Positions 37,332 through 51,397 of a DNA stretch of 64,000 nt are shown here, one piece after another. The notes beneath the pieces are model-generated. The model made no database searches, was not told the DNA's origin, and saw only the letters and a list, made by a program, of their open reading frames with translations. Made by a program: the position numbers and the translations under genes. Origin of the DNA: PALSA-1353 sp036267155 (GTDB lineage: Bacteria > Planctomycetota > Phycisphaerae > Tepidisphaerales > Tepidisphaeraceae); contig DATAWP010000025.1 of NCBI GenBank assembly GCA_036267155.1, positions 62,001-126,000 of the forward strand, written 5' to 3'. How positions within the stretch are numbered: position 1 is the stretch's first letter; each line of letters begins with the position of its first letter.

Positions 37332-40300
37332 TCAGTCGGACGGCGTGGAATCGGCGATGTTGGCGCTGCCGCCGTCGTCGATCAGCTTATTGGGAGCGGC
37401 GTCCGGGTCGTTTGATTGGCCGCTCAGCACGTTGAACTGCGGCGTGAGGGCGCTGGACTGACCGATCGTCGAATCAAGGACCGGAGCCCCGACCGACAAT
37501 TCCGAAATGGCCGGCCCCACAGTGTGCGGGAACGCGCCGGCGATCTGGGCAAACGATTGGCTGTCCGCTTGTGCTGCCAATGCCGCCGCGGCGGGTGAAG
37601 CCGCATAGAGTACTCGCTGCTGCTGGAACGCGAGATTCGGCACGCTGACCGGAGTGCCGTTCATCAAGAATCGGCGAACGACCCCGGCGAAGATCTGAAT
37701 GCTGCTCATGTTAGCGCCGGCGAGCCAACTTTCGCTGGCGCTGAGCGTGTAGTCGCCGGTGGCGGTGATTGCTACGTCGTTGAAGACGGCAAGGCCATTG
37801 ACGGCGGCCACCGTGACAGCACCGCTTAGCACGCCGCTGCCCGTCGCGCTGGCCAGTTCAAGCGTTACGTCCGACGTGTTGCCGCTGACGACGTAGCCGG
37901 CGTCATCTTCGACGGCGACCACGATGCCGGGGAGCAGGATGCTGTTGGTCACTCCGACCAGAGGCTGCTCGGCGATGACAAGCTTCGCCGGTGCGGTGTC
38001 GCTGGAGTTGATGACCGTGCTGCCCTCGATCAGCCCATCCGTGGCGAGAACGGTCGCCGATCCATTGCTCGAAGGCGATGTGTACAAACCGGCGGTTGAG
38101 AGCTGCCCAGCCCCTCCGCTCTGCAACGACCACTGGACCGTCGGCTGCGTCTGCATGACCGCGCCAAACTGATCGTATCCAAGGGCTGTTAGCTGCACGT
38201 TGGTATTCAAGCCGATGGTGGGGGACGCCGGCGTGATCGCGATGCTCGTCAGTGTCTGACTCACCGTCACGGTGATGTCGCCGAGGACGGTGTAGTTGTT
38301 CGTATTGGTGGCCGTGACCGCGGCAAAGGTATATTCGCCGGCTCCGAAGAACGTGGCGATGACATTCTGCGCGGCATTGTTGCCGTTGGCGCTGAACGTC
38401 GGCAGGCGAGCCCCCGCCGGCGCCGAAACGACCGACCAGTAGTAGTTGAGACTCGACCCGCCGCCGTTGACCGTGGCGATGAGGTTAGTCGTCGTTCCGC
38501 CGGTGATGATCGACTCGGCGTCTACCTGCGCGATCGGAGCTGTGCCGGGGGACAAATCGATTACCGTCATTGAATACGCCGGGAACGTGAAGTCAAAACC
38601 ATCGGAGACGATCGCCAGGCTGGTATCATAATTGCCCAGCGAAGAGGCTCCACTGCCCGAAAGGCTCTGGGCGGTATCCTGGGCTTCGCCGTACTGCCAG
38701 ACTTGTGCCGCCCCATCGGTGCTGAACCCGTCGATGTTCATCTGCTCGGTGATGTCCGCGTTGGGATTCTTGTTGATGACGAGCAGATCGAGATGTCCGT
38801 TCGCCTCGACGACCGCATAGGCATCCAGCAACGAATCGCTGCTGCTGGTCCCGACGACGGTGCCGCCGCTCTGGACAATCTTGGAAGCCAGTTCCTCTGC
38901 GTAATAGGTGGGATATGCGACGTACGTTCCGGTGTCGGGCGCGCTTCCCGAAGTTCCGATCATGCCGTAGTCGCCGCCCTGGCGCCACCCATAGAGGCTG
39001 GAAGAGTTGTTGCCGGTCGTGACCCAGCCGTTGCGCAGATCCCAGAAGACCGACCCGTCGTACGCGGATTCCATGATCGCGCCGATGGAGTCGGCCAGCC
39101 ACAACCCGTTCACCAGGCTGGTCGTCTGTTTGCCCGGGGCGAGGGTCGAGTTCAGCTCTGTGTTGAGGAGTTGCACCTTGGCGGCGTCGGTGGCGCCCAG
39201 ATACATCGTGAGGTCGGATTCATAATCCGCCGCCCGCTGCGCCCAGTCCGTCGGATCGCCGCTGGTCTGATCGGTGTCGGAAACCGTGTCGTTGAGCAGG
39301 AACGAATCGCTCTCCGTTCCGCCCGCCTGCTCGTACACATGATCGGACAGGAATCCCGGCGTGACCCCGTTCGCGGACAGGATGGTGAGAATCTTGCCCA
39401 GCCAGCCGTTGTAATCCGTCAGATCGGGTCCCGGCGCATCGACGCCGATGGAGATGTTCGGATCGATCTCCTGCGCGAGGTTGGCGAACTGCATGTAGAA
39501 GTCGGCGTAGGTCGTCGGGTCGTGGGGCGCGCCGGTGTCGCCGCCCGAGCCGTGATAGTCTGTTTCCCAACTGCCGTACACCTCGTTGCCGACCTCGAAA
39601 TAGGTAATGTTCATGGAAGCCGGATGATCGGCGCGGAGGAAGTTCAATCCGTCATCCGTCCCCAGCGGCGCGGCCGCGCGAAGGCTGGCCCAATAGCCGA
39701 CGGTCTGCCAGTTCTCCTGGACCCAGGTGCTGGTGGTGGTGTCGTACTCCTCGCCCACGCCGATGACGGTGGTGTCCGTGGGGGATCCGTCCAGGTAAGC
39801 CAGGAAAGCCGCCGCTTCCTGCGGGCTGCCCGTGCCATAGTCGAGCGTCACGATTCCGTTGCCATTGACGGAGTCGATGAACGAGGCCATCGATTCCGCG
39901 GTTCCCTGGCCGTTGTAGGCCGGCGGCGTGTTGAAATGGAAATTGTCCGAGGCGCTTCCGCCAGGAAAGCGGAAGAGGTTCAAACCCGCTGCCAAAACCA
40001 TTTGCTCGGTTTGCGAGCTCGTCAGGGCCGAGTCCCATTCCACGAGATTCACGCCCAGGTCCTGTGGATCAACCGACCGGATGGTCTGCGCGGCGTCGAC
40101 CGTTACCGACGCCGTCGGAACCGGTGGCGGACCGGACGACGCCGGCGAAAGCTGGATCACCGTCATCGAATACTGCGGGAACGTGTAACTGAAATCGTGG
40201 CCGCTGACGCTGATGTTCGCCGCGAAGTTGGCCAGGGACGACGATCCATCGGTCGTCTCGCTTTGGGCCGTGTCTTGTGCCTCGCCGTATTGCCACACCT

Positions 40301-41837
40301 CCGCGGACCCGTTGGGTGTGAACCCGGTAAGGTCGAACTGTTCCGTGAGGTTTGCGTTGGGGTTCTTGTTGATGACCATCAGCGTCAAGTCGCCGTCGCT
40401 TTCGACGACGGCAAACGCGTCCAGGAGCGGATCGTCGCTGCTGGCCGCCACCACCGAGCCGCCCGCCTCAACGATCTTCGACGCCAATTCCTCGGCGTAA
40501 TACGTGGGGTATCCGATGTACGGTCCGCTTTCCGGCGCCGTGCCGTAGCTTCCGATCAGGCCGTTGTCCCCGCCGTCCCTCCAACCGTACAAGCTCGACG
40601 AATTGTTGCCCGTCGAGTTCCAGTAACTCCGCAAATCCATGAAGTACGTGCCGTCGTATTCCGTTCCCAACGACTCGCCGATTGAATCAGCCAGCCATAA
40701 TCCGCTCACGAGGCTCGTGCTCTGCTTGCCGGCGCTGTACCCCACGGTGTCGTATGCGGTGTTGATCAATTCGACGTTGGCGGCGTCGGCGGCGCCCAGA
40801 TAGGTCGTCAGATCGGTCTCGTAAAGGGACGAGCGCTGCAGCCAATCCGTCGGATCTCCGCCGGTCTGACTGGTATCCGACACCGTATCGTTCAGCAGAA
40901 ATGAATCGCTTTCGCTTCCAGGCGTCTCCGCGGAAAACTGATCGGAAATAAACCCCGGCGTGTATCCGTTGCTCGCAAAAATCGTCAGAAGCTGTTGCAG
41001 CCAGTTGCCGTAATCGCTCAGACTCGGACCGTTGGAGTCGATGCCGATGAGCGCGCTCGGATCGATCTCCTTGGCATAGTTGGCGAACTGCATGACGAAG
41101 GTGGCATAGGTGGTTGGGTCGTGTGCCGCCCCCGGATCGCCACCCTGCCCGTGGTAGTCGGATTCCCAATTGCCGTATTCATTATCACCCACGGCATAGA
41201 ACTGGATACTAAATGGCGCGGCCTGATCGACGCGGAGGAAGTTATATCCATCATCCGTCCCAAGCGGCGTCGCCGCCCGCAGACTGGCCCAATACCCGAC
41301 GGTTTCCCAGTTCACCGTGGCCCAGGCGCTGCCGTTCCACTGCTCGCCGTTGCCGATGACGGTCGTGTCGCTGGGCGAGCCCTCCAGGTATGCCATCCAC
41401 GCCGCCGCCTCTTGCGGGCTGCCCGACCCGTAATCCACGGTGATCATGCCCGTTCCGCCGACGGACTGAACGAACTGAGCGAAGCTCGCGGCATCCGGCT
41501 GAGTGCTCCATCCCGGTCCCTGATTGAAGTGATATCCATCCGCCGTGCCCTGAGCCGGGAACATGAACGAGTTGAGCCCAGCGGCCTCTATCATCGCCTC
41601 GGTCTGCGACGTGGCCATGTTCGAGTCCCAGTCCACCAAACTCACGCCAAGATCGTTGGTGGCCACCGCGCGAAGCGTATCGGCCGCATCGACCGTTACC
41701 CCGGTGAGCAGCGTGCGCGGCTCCAGGTGTTCCATCTCGACTTTGCGATGCCGCAGTCGGCGTGAAAGCCCAAAGCGTTGGAAATGCCAGAAACCCCGAG
41801 GCTTCAATGAGTGACTTGGTTCGCGCCGGTCGAACAT
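37332..41837 (-). CDS. Giant LEPR-XLL surface glycosidase with duplicated catalytic domain
   Basis: 1501 residues from the ATG at 41837 (a GTG at 41864 would add nine). LEPRTLL at about 38-44 is the planctomycete LEPR-XLL export/sorting motif. Two homologous (beta/alpha)8-like glycoside hydrolase domains follow (about 45-580 and 590-1125), resembling clan GH-A enzymes of the arabinofuranosidase/glucuronidase kind. Domain 2 has catalytic Glu752 (EVGNEVYG) and Glu894 (LLNTELNS). Domain 1 has Asn219 and Ala361 at these places, with identical 142-residue spacing, so it is probably inactive. The C-terminal third is Ig-like/BIG2-type beta domains and a disordered tail. It lies between rplL and rpoB on the opposite strand. 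Confidence 0.85.
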   Translation of the reverse strand: MFDRREPSHSLKPRGFWHFQRFGLSRRLRHRKVEMEHLEPRTLLTGVTVDAADTLRAVATNDLGVSLVDWDSNMATSQTEAMIEAAGLNSFMFPAQGTADGYHFNQGPGWSTQPDAASFAQFVQSVGGTGMITVDYGSGSPQEAAAWMAYLEGSPSDTTVIGNGEQWNGSAWATVNWETVGYWASLRAATPLGTDDGYNFLRVDQAAPFSIQFYAVGDNEYGNWESDYHGQGGDPGAAHDPTTYATFVMQFANYAKEIDPSALIGIDSNGPSLSDYGNWLQQLLTIFASNGYTPGFISDQFSAETPGSESDSFLLNDTVSDTSQTGGDPTDWLQRSSLYETDLTTYLGAADAANVELINTAYDTVGYSAGKQSTSLVSGLWLADSIGESLGTEYDGTYFMDLRSYWNSTGNNSSSLYGWRDGGDNGLIGSYGTAPESGPYIGYPTYYAEELASKIVEAGGSVVAASSDDPLLDAFAVVESDGDLTLMVINKNPNANLTEQFDLTGFTPNGSAEVWQYGEAQDTAQSETTDGSSSLANFAANISVSGHDFSYTFPQYSMTVIQLSPASSGPPPVPTASVTVDAAQTIRSVDPQDLGVNLVEWDSALTSSQTEQMVLAAGLNLFRFPGGSASDNFHFNTPPAYNGQGTAESMASFIDSVNGNGIVTLDYGTGSPQEAAAFLAYLDGSPTDTTVIGVGEEYDTTTSTWVQENWQTVGYWASLRAAAPLGTDDGLNFLRADHPASMNITYFEVGNEVYGSWETDYHGSGGDTGAPHDPTTYADFYMQFANLAQEIDPNISIGVDAPGPDLTDYNGWLGKILTILSANGVTPGFLSDHVYEQAGGTESDSFLLNDTVSDTDQTSGDPTDWAQRAADYESDLTMYLGATDAAKVQLLNTELNSTLAPGKQTTSLVNGLWLADSIGAIMESAYDGSVFWDLRNGWVTTGNNSSSLYGWRQGGDYGMIGTSGSAPDTGTYVAYPTYYAEELASKIVQSGGTVVGTSSSDSLLDAYAVVEANGHLDLLVINKNPNADITEQMNIDGFSTDGAAQVWQYGEAQDTAQSLSGSGASSLGNYDTSLAIVSDGFDFTFPAYSMTVIDLSPGTAPIAQVDAESIITGGTTTNLIATVNGGGSSLNYYWSVVSAPAGARLPTFSANGNNAAQNVIATFFGAGEYTFAAVTATNTNNYTVLGDITVTVSQTLTSIAITPASPTIGLNTNVQLTALGYDQFGAVMQTQPTVQWSLQSGGAGQLSTAGLYTSPSSNGSATVLATDGLIEGSTVINSSDTAPAKLVIAEQPLVGVTNSILLPGIVVAVEDDAGYVVSGNTSDVTLELASATGSGVLSGAVTVAAVNGLAVFNDVAITATGDYTLSASESWLAGANMSSIQIFAGVVRRFLMNGTPVSVPNLAFQQQRVLYAASPAAAALAAQADSQSFAQIAGAFPHTVGPAISELSVGAPVLDSTIGQSSALTPQFNVLSGQSNDPDAAPNKLIDDGGSANIADSTPSD

Positions 41838-42562
41838 AGAAGGCTTATTTCGCTCCCCGAACACATGGCGACATCTGCGACTGTTTCGATATATCGCTTA
41901 TTGCCTACGGCAGGATTAGACGGAAAAGGCGTTAAAATCGGCGCAAGTTCGGCAACGCGCAACATGTTATTTTGTAATGGGTTGTGATCTAAAACGCCGA
42001 ATTGGTCGGATTGTCCGATAACCATCGGTTCAGGCTTGCAAAGGCCCGCGAAGAAGGGCGTTATCTGTCGTGGGCGAAGCACCGTGAAATCGTGACCCGA
42101 GTAACAAACGGAAGATCTGAATCTTCTCGGCCGTTGAGCCAGTATCAGTATGTTTTTACCACTTTTAGACGGCTTGCTTGCGACCCGTGATTTTGCGACG
42201 AAATGCGTTAATATGCCGTACACAGCCACCACACAACCGAAGTCCGCTTTTGTTTTTCATTGACACCCGCGCCTGCGCGCAGTAAAGTTATCTCAGTCGC
42301 TTTTGGAAAAAGGGACAAAATATTCTCGGTGTAAAAGCCACGAATCTTCCGACTCGGACGAGGCGGAGGCGTTGTGGGCGTTGTTTTTTGCGCCTTGACG
42401 GGTGACTTTTAGTTGTTACGTTGCCTACTATTTAGAGCTTTTGCCGGGCGCGAAGAGAAAGCCCGGCCGACAGGCCGCTTCACGTTTTACGTAAGGCGGC
42501 TAATTTTATCGGGTTATCACGATTTTTGCCCTGCCTAGGAAATTTGGGAAAAGGAAAATCTG
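41838..42562. other. Intergenic region upstream of rpoB
   Basis: About 725 bases between the divergent glycosidase and rpoB. It contains the promoter at 42260-42288 and a 270-nt rpoB leader. In the leader are two hairpins: GCCGGGC/GCCCGGC (42443-42467) and GCCGC/GCGGC enclosing ACGT-TTT-ACGT (42474-42500). Short open frames in 41804-42232 show no family resemblance and are not called. No recognisable gene remnant. Confidence 0.6.
42260..42288 (+). promoter_or_regulatory. Sigma70-type promoter of rpoBC
   Basis: TTGACA at 42260-42265, 17-bp spacer, TAAAGT at 42283-42288. It lies about 275 bases before the rpoB ATG, leaving a long structured leader suitable for autoregulation. Confidence 0.7.
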
Positions 42563-45500
42563 ATGCAAGTGTACGAGCCGCGCGATTTCAGCAAGCGTGG
42601 TGACACGCTGCCGATTCCGAATTTGATTGACGTTCAGATCGAGTCATACCAGCGGTTTTTGCAGAAGAATGTAGCGGATATAAAGCACCGGAAAAATGAG
42701 GGGCTTGAGTCGCTCCTTCGCGAGGTCTTCCCGATTGAGAGCTACGACGGGAATCTTCGCCTGGAGTACATCAGCTACGACCTTTCCGAGCCGCGCTACA
42801 CTCCGGACGAATGCCGTGCGCTGCGCCTGACCTACGGGATGCCATTCCGAATTCAGGTGAAGTTTGTCCGCAAGGACAAGGACGAGGTAGTCGAGGACTC
42901 GATCTACCTGGGCGAAATCCCCATCATGATCGGCGGCGGCGAATTCATCATCAACGGCGCCGAGCGCGTGATCGTCAACCAGCTCCACCGTTCCCCGGGC
43001 GTCGATTTTCTGGTCGAGGTGCAGGAGGGCGACCGCCCGCTGCACGGTTGCCGGGTCATTCCCGAGCGCGGAAGCTGGATCGAATGTTCCGTGACCAAGA
43101 AAGACGCACTGGCGGTTCGCATCGACCAGAGCAGCAAGATTCCGGCCACGACCTTTCTGCGCGCCCTGGATGCAAAGTACAGCACCAGCGAAGCGATCAT
43201 CAAAGAGTTTTATCCCGTGGAGAACGTCAAGGTCGGACAGCTTCAGGCGGGTTATTACGCCGCCGCTCCGATCATCGACGCCGAAAGCGGCGAGGAACTC
43301 GTTAAATCCGGTGCGCAGATCGGCGAGGCCATCAACAAGATTCAGGCCAGCGATCTGAAAAGCGTCAGCGTGGTGACCAAGGTCGCCGACCCGCTGATGC
43401 TCAATACGCTGGGGGACGACCCGGCCGAGAGCCACAACGACGCCCTGCTGCGGATTTATGCCCGTCTTCGGCCGGGGAATCCGCCGCAGCTTGATAAGGC
43501 CCAAACGCTCTTTGAAGAAAAATTCTTCGACGAGAACCGCTATCGCCTCGGCCGCGTCGGGCGGTTTCGCATCAATCGCAAATTCGATCAGAACGTGCCG
43601 GAAACCGTGATGACCCTTCGCAGCGAGGATTTGGTCAACTCGCTGAAGTACATGTTCAAGCTTCGAAGCGGCGAAGGTTACATCGACGACATCGACCATC
43701 TGGGCAATCGCCGCCTGCGAACCATCGACGAACTGGCCGGCGAGGAGCTTCGCAAGGGTTTCCTCAAGCTCAAGCGCACCGTGCAGGAGCGGATGAGCCT
43801 CAAGGACCCCAACGAGCTTGGGCGCATCGCCGAGTTGGTCAATTCCAAGAGCATCAGCAGTTCGATCGACTTCTTCTTTGGCCGAGGCGAGCTGTCTCAG
43901 GTCGTGGACCAGACCAATCCGCTGAGCCAGTTGACGCACGAGCGGCGTCTCTCGGCCCTGGGGCCGGGCGGTTTGAACCGCAAGCGCGCGGGCTTCGAGG
44001 TGCGCGACGTTCACATCTCGCACTACGGACGAATCTGTCCCATCGAAACGCCCGAAGGCACGAATATCGGCCTGATCGCGTCGCTGGCGATTTACAGCGA
44101 CATCGACGAGTACGGATTTTTGATCACCCCATATCGCGTGGTCGAGGATGGAAAAGTCAACGGCGAGCACAAATATCTGCGAGCCGACGAAGAGATGAAA
44201 GCGATCCTCGGTCCGCCCGATGTGGTGGAGAAGGATGGCCAGCTTCGCAAGGGACTCGTGCTGGCGCGTGTGCAGGGCGACCTGGCGACCGTGCCGAGCC
44301 GCGAGGTGCAGTATGTTGACATCAGCCCCCGGCAGACCGTTTCGGTCTCCGCGGCGTTGATCCCATTCCTCGAGCACGACGATGCCAATCGCGCCCTGAT
44401 GGGCAGCAACATGCAGCGGCAGGCCGTTCCGCTGTTGCGGACCGATCCGCCGATCATCAGCACCGGGATGGAAAGACCCGTTGCTCAGAACAGCGGGATG
44501 GTCGTCCGCGCCGAGCGCGGCGGGGTCATCACCTATATCGATTCTTCCCGCATCCTGATCGACAACGCGGACGAATACGTGCTGCGGAAATTCGTCGGGC
44601 TCAACGAGCGGACGTGCTTGAACCAGAAGCCCATCGTGCGCAAGGGCCAGCGAGTAAAGAAGGGCCAGATTATTGCGGATGGCGCCGCGACGCATCAGGG
44701 CGAGTTGGCCCTGGGCCGAAACGTGCTGGTCGCGTTCATGACCTACGACGGCTACAACTTTGAGGACGCCATCGTCATCAGCCAGCGGCTCGTGAAGGAG
44801 GACGTTTTCACCTCCATCCACATCGAGGAATACGACGTGGAGATTCGCGAGACGAAACTCGGCCGCGAGGAATTCACTCGCGATATCCCCAATGTCTCGG
44901 AGCGCGCCCTGGCCAACCTGGACGAAAATGGCGTGGTGCGCGTTGGAACGCGCGTCGGGCCGGGCGACATCCTGGTCGGCAAAATCGCCCCCAAGAGCAA
45001 GAGCGAATTGACGCCGGAGGAAAAGCTTCTGCACGCAATCTTCGGCCGGGCCGGCGAGGACGTGAAGAACGATTCGCTGGAAATGCCCGCCGGCGAAGAG
45101 GGCGTCGTCATCAACACGCAGCGCTTCAGCCGCCGTATGCACATGACGGACGATCAGAAAAAAGCCCTGAAAAAGGACATCGACAAGTACGAAAAGGAGA
45201 TGAATCAAAAGGCGATTGGAATTTTCAAGCAGATGGTGGCCGAGATCAACGAAGTCGCCGGCCAGCAGATGGTTGATCCCAGCACCCGCCAGAAAGTCGG
45301 TCAATCCGAAAACGCGGATGTGATCCTGGAACAGATCGAAGGATTCAATCCCGATTGGATCAAGGGAAATAAAGAGGCCAAGGAGCAGGGCCTGAACACG
45401 CACAGCCGGTTCTGGCCGCGCGTGCAGGCGGAGTTGAAGGAAAAAAACCGCCGCATGGAGCACATGAAGCGGGGCGATGAACTGCCCAGCGGTGTGCTGG

Positions 45501-46339
45501 AGATGGTGAAGGTCTACGTCGCCACCAAGCGGCAACTGTCGGTCGGTGACAAGATGGCCGGTCGACACGGCAACAAGGGCGTCATCGCCCGAATCGTGCC
45601 GGAAGAGGATATGCCGTTCCTGGAAGATGGGACGCCGGTGGAGATTCTCTTGAATCCCCTGGGCGTGCCGAGCCGCATGAACGTCGGCCAGATTCTGGAG
45701 ACGCACCTGGGCTGGGCGATGGCGGTGCTGGGCCAGCAGGCCATCACGCCGGTATTCGACGGCGCAACCGAAGATGAGATTCACGCGGCGATCGAGCAGG
45801 CCGGTGAAGCCATCCGCGAACGTCGCAAGGAACGCAAGAGCGCGCGCAAGTCGCTGGGCGAGCGCGATCTGGACGTCGTGATGCCCTGGGGCGGAAAGGT
45901 TCAGTTGATGGACGGCCGCACCGGCGAACGGTTCGAGCAGAAGACCACCGTCGGCTACATCTACATGATGAAGCTGCATCACCTGGTGGACGACAAGATT
46001 CACGCTCGAGCGACCGGTCCGTACAGCCTGATCACCCAGCAGCCGCTCGGCGGCAAGGCCCGCACCGGCGGCCAGCGATTCGGCGAGATGGAAGTCTGGG
46101 GCCTGGAGGCGTACGGCGCATCCTACGTGTTGCAGGAATTGCTGACCGTGAAGTCGGATGACGTCGAAGGCCGCACGAAGATTTACGAGAGCATGGTCAA
46201 AGGCACCAATACGCTGGAAGCCGGCACGCCGGTGAGCTTTGACGTTCTCTGCAACGAAATCCGCGGGCTGGGATTGAATATCCAGCTCGAGAAGAAGAAG
46301 GGAGCCGGAAGAGAGGAAGAGGATGCGGATTTGATGTGA
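42563..46339 (+). CDS. rpoB: DNA-directed RNA polymerase beta subunit
   Basis: 1258 residues. Conserved parts are all present: the rifampicin-pocket segment (SQVVDQTNPLSQLTHERRLSALGPGGLNRKRAGFEVRDVH with the usual order), GRICPIETPEGTNIGLI, the catalytic-site region SVGDKMAGRHGNKGVI and the C-terminal GGQRFGEMEVWGLEAYGA. ATG at 42563 with AAAGGAAAA upstream. Normally cotranscribed with rplJL, here from its own promoter. Confidence 0.98.
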   Translation: MQVYEPRDFSKRGDTLPIPNLIDVQIESYQRFLQKNVADIKHRKNEGLESLLREVFPIESYDGNLRLEYISYDLSEPRYTPDECRALRLTYGMPFRIQVKFVRKDKDEVVEDSIYLGEIPIMIGGGEFIINGAERVIVNQLHRSPGVDFLVEVQEGDRPLHGCRVIPERGSWIECSVTKKDALAVRIDQSSKIPATTFLRALDAKYSTSEAIIKEFYPVENVKVGQLQAGYYAAAPIIDAESGEELVKSGAQIGEAINKIQASDLKSVSVVTKVADPLMLNTLGDDPAESHNDALLRIYARLRPGNPPQLDKAQTLFEEKFFDENRYRLGRVGRFRINRKFDQNVPETVMTLRSEDLVNSLKYMFKLRSGEGYIDDIDHLGNRRLRTIDELAGEELRKGFLKLKRTVQERMSLKDPNELGRIAELVNSKSISSSIDFFFGRGELSQVVDQTNPLSQLTHERRLSALGPGGLNRKRAGFEVRDVHISHYGRICPIETPEGTNIGLIASLAIYSDIDEYGFLITPYRVVEDGKVNGEHKYLRADEEMKAILGPPDVVEKDGQLRKGLVLARVQGDLATVPSREVQYVDISPRQTVSVSAALIPFLEHDDANRALMGSNMQRQAVPLLRTDPPIISTGMERPVAQNSGMVVRAERGGVITYIDSSRILIDNADEYVLRKFVGLNERTCLNQKPIVRKGQRVKKGQIIADGAATHQGELALGRNVLVAFMTYDGYNFEDAIVISQRLVKEDVFTSIHIEEYDVEIRETKLGREEFTRDIPNVSERALANLDENGVVRVGTRVGPGDILVGKIAPKSKSELTPEEKLLHAIFGRAGEDVKNDSLEMPAGEEGVVINTQRFSRRMHMTDDQKKALKKDIDKYEKEMNQKAIGIFKQMVAEINEVAGQQMVDPSTRQKVGQSENADVILEQIEGFNPDWIKGNKEAKEQGLNTHSRFWPRVQAELKEKNRRMEHMKRGDELPSGVLEMVKVYVATKRQLSVGDKMAGRHGNKGVIARIVPEEDMPFLEDGTPVEILLNPLGVPSRMNVGQILETHLGWAMAVLGQQAITPVFDGATEDEIHAAIEQAGEAIRERRKERKSARKSLGERDLDVVMPWGGKVQLMDGRTGERFEQKTTVGYIYMMKLHHLVDDKIHARATGPYSLITQQPLGGKARTGGQRFGEMEVWGLEAYGASYVLQELLTVKSDDVEGRTKIYESMVKGTNTLEAGTPVSFDVLCNEIRGLGLNIQLEKKKGAGREEEDADLM

Positions 46340-46347
46340 GGTGACCG

Positions 46348-46584
46348 GTGGCAGAAAAGGAAGAATCAACCTTGGATACCATCCTTCATCTCAAGAGGAA
46401 GGAGCCGTTCAGCCCCTTCCGGATTGTGATGGCCAGTGGTGACAGGTATGTGATTGAGAATCCCGACGCACTGGCGATAGCAAGTACGCAGTTGCACTAT
46501 TATCCGCGCTCGGGAATGGGAATTCATATGCGGCTTAATCAGATCGCCGCCGTTGAGGAGCCGGGCGAAAAACCGGCGGCATAA
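46348..46584 (+). CDS. Small PFxPFxI-family hypothetical protein between rpoB and rpoC
   Basis: 78 residues, GTG start at 46348 with GAGGTGA just upstream, eight bases after rpoB. KEPFSPFRIVMASGDRYVIENP is related to TKPFAPFTIHTGDGSSVDVLS of the protein between rplK and rplA, followed by similar short beta segments. Soluble, no membrane segment. Its position in the transcript of the two largest polymerase subunits is unusual. Function unknown. Confidence 0.75.
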   Translation: MAEKEESTLDTILHLKRKEPFSPFRIVMASGDRYVIENPDALAIASTQLHYYPRSGMGIHMRLNQIAAVEEPGEKPAA

Positions 46585-46639
46585 GCGCGATAAATCGCGG
46601 GCGATTTCGCCCGTCCCAAAAACAGAAAGAGACACAATC

Positions 46640-51055
<4,416 letters not shown>

Positions 51056-51083
51056 CCGGAATTGTTTCAATTGAAACCCAAAG

Positions 51084-51109
51084 CCCACGGCGTCGCCGTG
51101 GGTTTTTTT
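51084..51109 (+). terminator. Rho-independent terminator after rpoC
   Basis: CCCACGGCG-T-CGCCGTGGG followed by seven T residues, 28 bases after the rpoC stop. Confidence 0.9.
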
Positions 51110-51171
51110 ATGCGCAGTATGCTTTTCCCGAATCAAACGCCCCAATATCTCAAAAAACATCAAAGGGTTTT

Positions 51172-51342
51172 TTATTCCGGTGCGATCGGTTTGCCGTCAT
51201 CGTTCTGCAACTCGACCGCCGAGCGATCAGGTGAATGTTCGTAACTCAGAACCCCCACGCTGGCGGTAGAACGGAGGAGTTTTCCCGCCGCATCGGGGCC
51301 GAGCCCGATCCAGCGTGCGGCGGTCACGCGGCTGATATGTTC
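51172..51342 (-). pseudogene. C-terminal fragment of a histidine phosphatase gene
   Basis: The minus-strand reading between the rpoC terminator and the giant PEP-CTERM gene ends in a TAA at 51172-51174 and encodes about 55 residues homologous to the C-terminus of the intact histidine phosphatase at 57476-58066. Over 49 aligned residues (from HISR to NDDG) I count 33 identities, including AARW, PDAAGKLL, YEH and NDDG. The N-terminal part with the catalytic RHG is absent, and no start codon or ribosome site is visible. Homology ends 55 bases from the PEP-CTERM stop codon. Not a functional gene as it stands. Confidence 0.8.
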
Positions 51343-51397
51343 AATAAAAAAGCTACTACATTCGCATTTACCTGCCGATGGCCTGCTCGTTCCGAGG

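Noticed and set aside
41804..42232. 142-residue minus-strand frame upstream of the glycosidase
   Set aside because: No recognisable family, no ribosome site, overlaps the start of the glycosidase gene in another frame.
42644..46369. 1241-residue open frame antisense to rpoB
   Set aside because: It mirrors the high-GC coding strand of rpoB, has no domain resemblance and no ribosome site.
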